Virus record (IMG/VR): IMGVR_UViG_3300009311_000060 | Coordinates: 1 to 24,979 of that record | DNA length: 24,979 bases | Direction: 5' to 3' (one strand) | Origin: a virus | Shown here: piece after piece, positions 14,977 through 21,934 of the stretch | How the letters are laid out: each line of letters begins with the position of its first letter | How positions within the stretch are numbered: the first letter of the stretch is position 1 | Made by a program: the position numbers and the translations under genes | Notes under the pieces: model-generated | What the model was told of the DNA's origin: nothing | The model's input: the letters and a program-made list of their open reading frames with translations, nothing else | Databases searched by the model: none

Positions 14977-15027
14977 CTAAGTCTGCTGGGCAGGGCTTCT
15001 TGACGGCAACGTGACTTAGCCCTGCCC
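14977..15027 (+). promoter_or_regulatory. Strong stem-loop with a competing alternative pairing
   Basis: GGGCAGGGCT (14988-14997) is perfectly complementary to AGCCCTGCCC (15018-15027), a 10-bp stem with a 20-base loop. In the loop, ACG and CGT can close a GCAA tetraloop. A second option pairs CTAAGTC (14977-14983) with GACTTAG (15013-15019), which overlaps the right arm of the main stem, so the two are mutually exclusive. It lies 4-54 bases after a stop codon and before AGGAGA. There is no U-run. Confidence 0.6.
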
Positions 15028-15053
15028 GAGCGACCAAAACAGGAGACAGCAAC

Positions 15054-15535
15054 TTGGGTACGAGGCTCGCGTTCACCGAGACGGCGTATGACGAGGACCA
15101 GCCTCAGCTTGCTCTCAGGATGCCCGAGGGGACCTTGATGATCCCGCTGATGCTGAACGTCAACTACGAGATCGTCCCTGGTACGGCGAGCCACCTGATC
15201 TGGTCCACCACGACCAACGACATCGGTGACGGGACATCGACCGAACTGGCAGTCGTCAACTATCGCCGGGACAACAAATACGCGGCGACGGTCAAGGCTC
15301 GCTCGAAATACACGGCGAACGCTACGGCGGCGACTGGACTGATTGAAGTTCGACGGTTCTACCACCCGTACGCGGCGGCAGCCGTGACGGACGCGGAGCC
15401 GAAGCACATGCCGTGGTCGATCAACGACCCGGACATGCCGGTCCTGCTTGGGCCAGCAACAATTCAGGGACGGACGCGGAGGGCTACGGCCAGTACACAT
15501 GGGTGGAACTGGACGCGGAGCAGATGGGTCTGTAG
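15054..15535 (+). CDS. Probable capsid/virion beta protein, split by a -1 frameshift
   Basis: The TTG start at 15054 follows AGGAGA (15041-15046). Frame 1 encodes a beta-rich protein beginning MGTRLAFTETAYDEDQPQLA, with LMIPLMLNVNYEIVPG and VVNYRRDNKYAATVKARS. After about residue 133 (near 15452) that frame turns Arg/Trp-rich with low third-position G/C and runs to 15671, into the next gene. The -1 frame instead reads SNNSGTDAEGYGQYTWVELD, AEQMGL and stops at 15533-15535, just before a hairpin. I take the gene as about 160 codons with one base missing near 15450-15464, or with a programmed shift; I see no classical X-XXY-YYZ slippery site. Its place suggests a virion surface protein. Confidence 0.7.
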
Positions 15536-15545
15536 ACCTGACAAC

Positions 15546-15569
15546 GGGGGCGGGCTTCGGTCCGCTCCC
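15546..15569 (+). terminator. 10-bp hairpin closed by a cUUCGg tetraloop
   Basis: Bases 15546-15555 (GGGGGCGGGC) pair with 15560-15569 (GTCCGCTCCC) through 8 Watson-Crick and 2 G-U pairs, with TTCG as the loop inside a C-G closing pair: the exceptionally stable cUUCGg tetraloop. It begins 11 bases after the inferred true stop at 15535 and lies in a 104-base gap. No U-run follows, so it may be an actinobacterial-type terminator, an RNA processing site or a 3'-end stabiliser. Confidence 0.65.
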
Positions 15570-15604
15570 TACATACAGCGAGAGAAACCACAGCCTCAGT
15601 TCAT

Positions 15605-15624
15605 GTGCGGGCCTAATCTCGCAC
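15605..15624 (+). promoter_or_regulatory. Small stem-loop before the fibre gene
   Basis: GTGCG (15605-15609) pairs with CGCAC (15620-15624) around a 10-base loop, immediately before the ribosome binding site GAGGAG (15626-15631) of the 15640 gene. With only 5 pairs it is modest, but it adds a second structure to the same gap. Confidence 0.3.
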
Positions 15625-15639
15625 TGAGGAGAAAGAGAA

Positions 15640-16977
15640 ATGGCAGGAAGACGCGGATGGCGCTGGAGTAACGCCAATAGCCGTCTCTCCGTCTACGTGG
15701 ACGGGACAGAGATGGCTCGGTTTGACGACGCCACTAACGACCTTCAACTTCTAGGTTCCAACGGCATGACCATCGACGCCGGAGGTCTCACAGTCACAGC
15801 GGGCGGGGCCACCATCACTGCTGGCAACGTGGCTGTGACAGCGGGAGACCTGATTCTCGGCAACGGCTACGGCTTGATCGTCGGGAACACCGCGCAGGTC
15901 ACGACTGCCGCTGCTGGAAAGTTCCAGGTTCTCGGTACTGGCGCGGCGGACAGCACGGTAATTGTTGGGCGCTTCGCAGCGAACAACAGCGACCCAGAAT
16001 TGCACTTCCTCAAGGGGCGCTCCGGGACCATCGGTGGGCTGACTATCGTCGCCGACAACGACAACCTTGGGCAGATCAGTTGGTTCGGTGCGGATGGTGA
16101 GGACCTCGCTACCGAGTGTGCGCGGATTCAGGCCGAGGTTGACGATGGCACACCTGCGGCTGGGGCTATTGGTTCAGCCCTAGTGCTGTATTCGGCTACT
16201 ACCAGTGGAACGCTGACCGAGGCTATCAGGATCGACGCCAGTCAAGATGTCCACCTTACGACCGACTCGGCGACCAACCTGTACCTTGGTGCGGGCGACG
16301 ACGCCAGTTTCGGTCACGATGGAACCAGCCTTGTGCTGGACTTCCCTCAGACCACAGACGAGTTCGTCATCAACGAGTCGGGAGCGAACACGGACTTCCG
16401 CGTGGAAGGCGACTCCGACACCGACCTGCTGCATGTGGATGCCGGGAATGACGCGGTAGGTATCGGGCAGTGCATCTTTGGGGGAGCGCCCGCGGCTGTC
16501 ACCAACGGGGACGCGCTGTTCACCAACGGCTTCTCCATCGGTTCGGACGCAACGAACAACAAGGTCGACGACGCCACCGCAGGTAGCGGTACCACGACCA
16601 TGTACATCGGCAACGAGGCCATCACCACGTCCTCGGACATCCGGGTGAAGACCGACATCAAGCCGTGGGATGGCAACGCGCTGGAACTGCTCGACAAGGC
16701 CAGCCTGGTTGAGTTTGAGTACAACCTGCCGGGTGACGACTCAGAGTGGGGTCCCGGTAGCCGGGGCAAGTACATCGGCATGACGGCGCAGGACACAATC
16801 AAGTGGGCACCGTGGGTCATCAACGCTGGTGACGCTGCGGACTGCCCGAGGTGCTCCGTGGGCGAGAAGTGCGAGGAACACGACCACTTCTGGACCGCTC
16901 AGTACCAGCACCTTGTCCCGACGCTCATCAAGGCCGTTCAGGAACTCAAGGCTGAAGTGGCTGCGCTGAAGGCGTAG
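15640..16977 (+). CDS. Fibre/spike protein with C-terminal S74-type intramolecular chaperone
   Basis: This 445-residue protein starts with a short N-terminal segment (MAGRRGWRWSNANSRLSVYV), then beta-repeat shaft sequence including three tandem seven-residue repeats (LTVTAGG, ATITAGN, VAVTAGD) and fibre motifs such as LYLGAGDDASFGHDG. From residue 331 it carries a chaperone of the Peptidase_S74 family: SSDIRVKTDIKPW, ELLDKASLVEFEY, YIGMTAQD and a final coiled helix (TLIKAVQELKAEVAALK). Members trimerise the fibre and then cut themselves off at the conserved Ser (here S331/S332, with K337). Unusually, residues 402-416 form a CPRC-x5-C-x2-H-x-H knuckle inside the chaperone. It probably binds the host surface. 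Confidence 0.88.
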   Translation: MAGRRGWRWSNANSRLSVYVDGTEMARFDDATNDLQLLGSNGMTIDAGGLTVTAGGATITAGNVAVTAGDLILGNGYGLIVGNTAQVTTAAAGKFQVLGTGAADSTVIVGRFAANNSDPELHFLKGRSGTIGGLTIVADNDNLGQISWFGADGEDLATECARIQAEVDDGTPAAGAIGSALVLYSATTSGTLTEAIRIDASQDVHLTTDSATNLYLGAGDDASFGHDGTSLVLDFPQTTDEFVINESGANTDFRVEGDSDTDLLHVDAGNDAVGIGQCIFGGAPAAVTNGDALFTNGFSIGSDATNNKVDDATAGSGTTTMYIGNEAITTSSDIRVKTDIKPWDGNALELLDKASLVEFEYNLPGDDSEWGPGSRGKYIGMTAQDTIKWAPWVINAGDAADCPRCSVGEKCEEHDHFWTAQYQHLVPTLIKAVQELKAEVAALKA

Positions 16978-16992
16978 GGAAGCATGGCTGAA

Positions 16993-17015
16993 GGGCGGGT
17001 CGCGGTGGCCCGTCC
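16993..17015 (+). promoter_or_regulatory. GC-rich stem-loop after the first fibre gene
   Basis: GGGCGGG (16993-16999) pairs with CCCGTCC (17009-17015) with one G-U pair and a 9-base loop. It starts 16 bases after the fibre stop and 11 bases before AAGGAG of the next gene. It follows the same stop, hairpin, ribosome-binding-site arrangement as the preceding gaps; there is no U-run. Confidence 0.45.
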
Positions 17016-17038
17016 ACAGCCGCAAAAGGAGAAGACCG

Positions 17039-17269
17039 TTGAGTCTCTACGAGATGCTCGGCAAGCAGGTGGAAAAGACCGAGGTGGCCGAGCAACAGGT
17101 GGTTGCCCTGCTCGGGGTGATTCGCGATATCAAGGAGGGCAAGTTGCCTCTTGAGCGCGTGACGATAGATGGTGCGACTCCTGGCCAATTGACCCTCCAC
17201 ATCGCCCCTGAGGCAGCGGAGCAGATCAGTGCCCAATCTAACGGTAGCGGCGACGACAGTTCGGAGTGA
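17039..17269 (+). CDS. Small helical protein, 76 aa
   Basis: The TTG at 17039 is preceded by AAGGAG (17026-17031) with 7-base spacing, and no better start exists until an internal Met. The N-terminal 35 residues form an amphipathic helix (SLYEMLGKQVEKTEVAEQQV), followed by a short beta-like segment (GQLTLHIAPEAAEQI) and an acidic Ser/Asp-rich tail. There is no metal site or membrane segment. Its 3' end overlaps the next gene by 41 bases in another frame. Function unknown; it may be a small partner of the adjacent fibre. Confidence 0.6.
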   Translation: MSLYEMLGKQVEKTEVAEQQVVALLGVIRDIKEGKLPLERVTIDGATPGQLTLHIAPEAAEQISAQSNGSGDDSSE

Positions 17270-17651
17270 CGAACCTGCCTTCCTGCTGACGGAGGGCAAC
17301 TTCAACATTCCCTTTACGGACGGCGAGGTTCATCGTATTCAGAAGATTCTGGTGGTTCGGGGGGACAGGCTGGCGATCTGGAAGGATGACCTCGGCGACG
17401 CGGGCAAATGGCCCGACGCTACACCCCTTGCTATACCCGGTGGGCAGATAGACGAGCATGGCCGCGGTGAGTGCTGGGAAACGGTCGGGTCTCTGAGGGA
17501 GATTGCCGAGGCGCATCGGCACAGAACCAGAACGGATATCGTGAATCTGTGGGAATACGACGACCCGACGCCAGACTGGGAAACCATGTATCACACCGAG
17601 CGCGAGAAGCGCGACGAACAGGCAACAGGGCGCATCGTGGTGCCCACGTAA
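17229..17651 (+). CDS. Hypothetical protein, 140 aa
   Basis: The GTG at 17229 is preceded by GGAG (17218-17221) and gives a 41-base overlap with the upstream gene. The true start could be later, since the first confident protein-like segment is FLLTEGNFNIPFTDGEVHRI. The middle has beta strands and turns (ILVVRGDRLAIWKDDLGDAG), and the end is charged and helical (ETMYHTEREKRDEQATG). No cysteine pairs or membrane segment. It is located among tail and connector genes, but no family is recognised. Confidence 0.65.
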   Translation: MPNLTVAATTVRSDEPAFLLTEGNFNIPFTDGEVHRIQKILVVRGDRLAIWKDDLGDAGKWPDATPLAIPGGQIDEHGRGECWETVGSLREIAEAHRHRTRTDIVNLWEYDDPTPDWETMYHTEREKRDEQATGRIVVPT

Positions 17652-17663
17652 GGAGAGGCTCAG

Positions 17664-18374
17664 ATGACAACGGAGCAGAACATCATCACCGAGGAGAACG
17701 AACAACTCCTTGAAGAGATGCTGCTTGACGCACAGGAAGCCCAGGGGCCACAGGTAGAGCAGGTGGTGAACCGACCGGGTTCGGAGTCGCCCCTGCCCAT
17801 GACGGCGCAGGAACTCGGTCGGAATCAGTGGGTCTACGTCTGGCACCGCTTCACCGGCGACAGGAGCCTGTGCAACCGGAACATGCTGGGAATCCAACTG
17901 GACAAGCGGGAGAACGACCCTGCCTCGCCCAACTTCGGGCAGCGGGTGTTCGTGACGCGTGACCCCGGCATCAAGCCACCCACGTTCCACACCCTCTGCT
18001 GGCTGCACAAGGACCATCCTCAGCGTGATGAGTGGGACAAGATCGGCCTGCCGTACTGCCCTGCCGCGCACCTTCGGAACGACTACAACGCGCGCCTACA
18101 CATGCAGCACCGTCACGGGGCTGAGTGGGCAGCGATTCAGGAAGAGGACCGGCGTGTGACCGAGGAAGAGGAACGACAGGTGCGCCACGCCCTCATCAGG
18201 GCCAACACACCTGCGCCCGAGACTCCTGTGGCAGTTGAGGAACCTGAGCCAGCGCCACCTCCGAGGGCTGTGGAGACTTGCCCTGACTGCGACGGTGAGA
18301 TCAGCGCCAAGAGCCGGAAGGGCATCAACCTTGCTCGGCTAAACCACAAGAAGAAGTGTCCTGCCGCGTCGTAG
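17664..18374 (+). CDS. Two-site zinc-binding hypothetical protein
   Basis: The 236-residue protein starts at the ATG at 17664 after AAGGAG. An acidic helical N-terminus (residues 1-35) precedes a Cys/His-rich core: C112, H115, H118, then CPAAHLRNDYNARLHMQHRH with C132, H137, H146, H149 and H151, a C2H2-like finger of a type I recall from actinophage proteins ending in HxxxH-x-x-EW. A Pro/Glu linker (183-204) leads to a second site at C206, C209, H228 and C232. Zinc fingers are unusual inside a tail gene cluster. It could be a DNA-binding regulator or a metal-stabilised virion component. Confidence 0.72.
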   Translation: MTTEQNIITEENEQLLEEMLLDAQEAQGPQVEQVVNRPGSESPLPMTAQELGRNQWVYVWHRFTGDRSLCNRNMLGIQLDKRENDPASPNFGQRVFVTRDPGIKPPTFHTLCWLHKDHPQRDEWDKIGLPYCPAAHLRNDYNARLHMQHRHGAEWAAIQEEDRRVTEEEERQVRHALIRANTPAPETPVAVEEPEPAPPPRAVETCPDCDGEISAKSRKGINLARLNHKKKCPAAS

Positions 18375-18383
18375 GAGGGCTGA

Positions 18384-19616
18384 ATGGCAAGTCTCATTCC
18401 GCAGGATCGAAAGGAGATTCGGGGCAGCGTAGGCCGCAACCTGAAGGCGGTCTACTTCGGGACCTGTACCTCCAACGGAAACACGACGACGTGGGTTGAT
18501 TCCCTTCTCGAAAACTCCAACGACTACATCAACGGCCAATGGTGGCTCGGCACGTCATCGCCCAACGACGGCGAAGAGCGCATCGTTGACGACTACGTAG
18601 GGGCTACGACTACCGGGACCATTCGCGGCGATGCCCTGAGTTCAACGGCTGACGGGAACACCTACGAACTCCTTGAGCAGTGGCTTCGCCCGTTGGACCT
18701 TCACGACTACATCAACCAGGCCATTCGTGCCGTGCCCCGTAAGGGCGCTCCCGACTACACTGACGAGTCCGTCCACACAGCCCGTGACCTTCAGCGATAC
18801 TCGATTCCCTCGACGTTCGTCGGCATCAAGGCGGTGGAATACCTTGAGGGTGAGGACGGGCGCATCATCGAGGAGTGTGACGACGACTGGGATGAGCAGA
18901 CCGTCTCGGGCGTGACTCGGACCCTTGACGATGAGGACAAGATGCATGGCGGGGCGTCGGTACGCCTCCAGACCACGAGCATCGGTACGAACACCATCCT
19001 TGCCTCCGAGGTGATCGACGAGGACCTCTCGAAGTTCACCCACCTTGACTTCTGGATGAAGTCCACCGTCGCCACGTCAGCCGGGGACCTGACCATTCGC
19101 CTATCCTCCAGTGCGAATGCAGCGTCAGCCACCGATGACCTTCAGGTCCCCGCCCTCACAGCGAATACGTGGAAACGCTGCCGAGTGGCTCTCGGCAATC
19201 CTCACCTCGACACAGCCATCATCTCTATCGGCGTCCGGCAGGTAACGGACCTCGCGGACGCGTACTTCTGGATAGATCAGGTGCGGGCGGTACGCGCAGA
19301 GACGGGTACGTGGAAGCCCGTGAACCCGATTCACTGGAAGATCGACTCGTATGCCCGAGAGTTGGACTTCACCCGTGGCGCACCTCAGTACAACTGGCTG
19401 CGGCTGATAGGCGCTCAGGAACCGACCGAACTCACGTCTGACACCACGGACTGCGACATCGACCCTGCGTACATCATCGCTCAGGCCACGGCTATCGCCA
19501 TGCGAGCGAACACCGACAGGTTCAGCGACGGGGACATCTCTATCCACACGAGGGAGGCAGAGCGCCGATGCGCTCGGATGCAGACGCCACAAGGTATGAG
19601 GTGGATTGACGGATAG
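18384..19616 (+). CDS. Putative head-tail adaptor with an inserted beta-sandwich
   Basis: The 410-residue protein starts at the ATG at 18384 after AGGAGGG, which overlaps the preceding stop. The N-terminal 110 residues show the layout of short-tailed-phage adaptors I recall: basic leader, VGRNLKAVYFGTCTSN, beta strands (GQWWLGTSSPNDGEERIVDD) and a helix (LHDYINQAIRAVP). Residues about 175-310 look like a carbohydrate-binding-type beta-sandwich (GGASVRLQTTS, FTHLDFWMKS, DAYFWIDQVRAV). A C-terminal helical part follows (PAYIIAQATAIAMRANTDRF). Adaptors dock onto the portal and join it to the tail hub. Identification rests on position before the nozzle-like gene and on pattern. Confidence 0.65.
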   Translation: MASLIPQDRKEIRGSVGRNLKAVYFGTCTSNGNTTTWVDSLLENSNDYINGQWWLGTSSPNDGEERIVDDYVGATTTGTIRGDALSSTADGNTYELLEQWLRPLDLHDYINQAIRAVPRKGAPDYTDESVHTARDLQRYSIPSTFVGIKAVEYLEGEDGRIIEECDDDWDEQTVSGVTRTLDDEDKMHGGASVRLQTTSIGTNTILASEVIDEDLSKFTHLDFWMKSTVATSAGDLTIRLSSSANAASATDDLQVPALTANTWKRCRVALGNPHLDTAIISIGVRQVTDLADAYFWIDQVRAVRAETGTWKPVNPIHWKIDSYARELDFTRGAPQYNWLRLIGAQEPTELTSDTTDCDIDPAYIIAQATAIAMRANTDRFSDGDISIHTREAERRCARMQTPQGMRWIDG

Positions 19617-19619
19617 GTC

Positions 19620-19934
19620 ATGGAGATTGCCCACGGAATCGTAGACGTTCCCGCGGCGGGCACCCGAGTCCGGCTCACAACCAGCACTACGCCCTGCAAG
19701 TGGCTGCGGTTTCGGAACGTTGAGGGGAATACGGGTGAGACGTACGTTGGTGGAGCCTCTGTAGCCTCTACGACGGGCTGGACGCTTTGGGCGGGCGTGG
19801 ACAGCGTGGACAGCACCCTGACCCTCGACCCCGGAGCCTACGGCGGAACCCTCGACCTCAAGGACTTCTACGTTGATGCTGCAACCAACGGTGACGATGT
19901 GGAGTATTTCGCTATCGTCGCAAGGTCATCCTAA
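19620..19934 (+). CDS. Small beta-rich structural protein, 104 aa
   Basis: The ATG at 19620 lies 3 bases after the previous stop with only a weak ribosome binding site, suggesting translational coupling. The sequence (MEIAHGIVDVPAAGTRVRLT, then CKWLRFRNVEGNTGETYVGG, SVDSTLTLDPGAYGG and VEYFAIVARSS) is a succession of beta strands typical of small virion beta-sandwich proteins. It overlaps the next gene through TAATG at 19932-19936. A tail-hub or decoration role is likely from context, but no family is assigned. Confidence 0.7.
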   Translation: MEIAHGIVDVPAAGTRVRLTTSTTPCKWLRFRNVEGNTGETYVGGASVASTTGWTLWAGVDSVDSTLTLDPGAYGGTLDLKDFYVDAATNGDDVEYFAIVARSS

Positions 19935-21925
19935 TGCCTGAGCGCATCACCCAAGAGGGTGCCATCGCCATAGACGGGAAGTTCTACGAACTCCGCGACA
20001 AGGTGCGCTGGGGCATCGTCTCGGGCAACCCGCCGAAGTTCTCTACGGGTGCCTACACCGAGGACACGAACCCGAGAGCGTCAACAGTCTACTGGGACGA
20101 TCTGAGCGGCGGCATCGGTGCAGAGGACGTTGATCCGAAGACGCCCGAGCGACACAAGCGGGCGTGGTACGGCCCAGCGAATCTGCGGCACCCTGGGCAG
20201 GTGATTCTACCCGGACGTGTTATCGCCACGGCACAGGCGACGACCTCGGATGTGGACGCTATCTGCGACTACAACAACACCATCTACAAGTGCCACGGCA
20301 CAACCGTCTACGAGTACGAATACGTCACCGACACAAACACCTCGTCGCGGACCCTGCTGAACGCAGCCAAGGACTGGGCAAGGGGTCTGGTCGGTGGTAC
20401 GGACACGCTGGTCATCGCTACTGGTGCAGAGGTGGACTACCTTCAGAGCACGACGTGGGCGCGGAACACCACGGACATCGACTACGTGACGTTCCTGAAC
20501 GAGTTGCTCTGGGGGCTAGACGCAACGACCGGGCAACTCTACTACACCGACGATCTCTCAGCAGCGTGGTCAAGCGACGCCGTGCTTCAGACGCCAGCAG
20601 ACTACGCCACGAGTCTGTTCACCGTCTGGGATGGTGAGCGCAGGCGCATAGCAGTCGGCACCCGTATCGGCATCTACCTGCTGGACGACGAGCATCGACG
20701 GTTCGAGCCTGCCTCGTTCTCTGAACTTCCCTACCACCCGGACGGTGGACTCGGGCTGGACGTGTGGCGTGGTGCGGCAGCCTACGCAGCGGGTTCGGGG
20801 ATGCACCTCGTCGGGTTCAGCGACTCAGCGCCTGTCGGCAAACTGGACGTGGCGATGGGGCCAGACCGCGACCACGGCCTGCCATCGAACAGGCGCGGCA
20901 CCATTGTTGACGTAGCTGCGTCTCACAACGAACTGTTTGCCGCGATGGACGGCACAAAGGGCCTCGGGTTCTGGGAGACGACCTATCAGGTCGATCAAAC
21001 CCACGAGCAGTTCTACGGTTCCACGGGTGCTGGCACAAGCCGCATATCGACTTTCGGCATCAAGCGAGGATACTCGACCGTGCTCGGCTGGAACGAGGCG
21101 GCATGGCGACGGCATAACAACTCTGGCGGCTGGCAGGTGACGTGGGAAAGCGAGTCTACTGCCCTTGCCATCACTGCTATCACCGTGTCCGACGCCTACA
21201 GCCGCTACAACCTCTGGATTGGTGCGAACCACAACGTCTACTACCTGTCCCTGCCGACAGACGTGGTGAACCCTCTGAAGGTCACGACATCGGAGTTTGA
21301 CGACTCGACAGTCCTGTACTACCCGCGGTTCAGCAGCGGAATGCCGAACGAGGACTTCCTAGCTCTGTCCTTCGTGGCACAGACGACGAACCCGTCCACG
21401 AGCGAGACGATGAAGTTGCAATACGCCACGGACTACGCCGACCCCGAGGTATCCGCCAACCTGAACGATGTGACGTTCGCCAGTGCGGCCTCGGCAACCA
21501 TCTCGGCATCCGGTCGGGACAGAGCGTATCTCGGCACGAACCGGGAAGGCGTGGTAGCGCAGGCCGTTCAGCCTGTTGTCACCCTGTCTCGTGGTGCAGG
21601 GAACCTGAACAGTACCCCGATTCTGAGGCTGCTGGGCATGGCCTATCGGGTGCGCCCGCGTAGGATGTACGGCATCCGGGCACCGCTGAAGATCACCGAG
21701 CGGTCTCCTGACGGGCGGGATGCGAAGACGCAGCGGGCTGATCTACGAGCGGCGATGAACAACACCACGCTGCTTGAGGTGACGTGGCGGGACGACGACA
21801 GCAACGTTGAGAACTACTACATGGACCCGGAGGACCTCATCACCGAGGACGAAAGCGGACGGCAGTACGAGACCGATCAGGTGGACTTCGTAGCCGTGGA
21901 ACCCGAGCAGAGCACGAGCCGCTGA
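19934..21925 (+). CDS. Probable beta-propeller tail hub/nozzle protein
   Basis: This 663-residue protein starts by TAATG overlap with the gene before it. Repeated blade-like units, each a strand pair with a Gly/Asp turn (DAICDYNNTIYKCHGTTVYE, DTLVIATGAEVDYL, NELLWGLDATTGQLYYTDD, RRIAVGTRIGIYLLDDE, NELFAAMDGTKGLGFWE, NLWIGANHNVYYLSL), suggest a beta-propeller over about residues 95-440. A beta-sandwich-like C-terminal region follows, with RRMYGIRAPLKI and LLEVTWRDDDSN. In short-tailed phages, propeller-containing nozzle proteins cap the tail below the adaptor, which matches the gene order here. An alternative is a general tail surface protein. No enzymatic motif is visible. Confidence 0.65.
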   Translation: MPERITQEGAIAIDGKFYELRDKVRWGIVSGNPPKFSTGAYTEDTNPRASTVYWDDLSGGIGAEDVDPKTPERHKRAWYGPANLRHPGQVILPGRVIATAQATTSDVDAICDYNNTIYKCHGTTVYEYEYVTDTNTSSRTLLNAAKDWARGLVGGTDTLVIATGAEVDYLQSTTWARNTTDIDYVTFLNELLWGLDATTGQLYYTDDLSAAWSSDAVLQTPADYATSLFTVWDGERRRIAVGTRIGIYLLDDEHRRFEPASFSELPYHPDGGLGLDVWRGAAAYAAGSGMHLVGFSDSAPVGKLDVAMGPDRDHGLPSNRRGTIVDVAASHNELFAAMDGTKGLGFWETTYQVDQTHEQFYGSTGAGTSRISTFGIKRGYSTVLGWNEAAWRRHNNSGGWQVTWESESTALAITAITVSDAYSRYNLWIGANHNVYYLSLPTDVVNPLKVTTSEFDDSTVLYYPRFSSGMPNEDFLALSFVAQTTNPSTSETMKLQYATDYADPEVSANLNDVTFASAASATISASGRDRAYLGTNREGVVAQAVQPVVTLSRGAGNLNSTPILRLLGMAYRVRPRRMYGIRAPLKITERSPDGRDAKTQRADLRAAMNNTTLLEVTWRDDDSNVENYYMDPEDLITEDESGRQYETDQVDFVAVEPEQSTSR

Positions 21926-21934
21926 GGAATAGCA

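Noticed and set aside
15450-15467. Classical slippery heptamer for programmed -1 frameshifting
   Set aside because: No X-XXY-YYZ sequence in the right frame is present at the frame change; a missing base is simpler.
16984-17154. 56-codon frame starting ATG just after the first fibre gene
   Set aside because: Its start lies just before the hairpin at 16993-17015, it has no ribosome binding site, and its composition is Arg/Gly-rich; the TTG start at 17039 with AAGGAG fits better.
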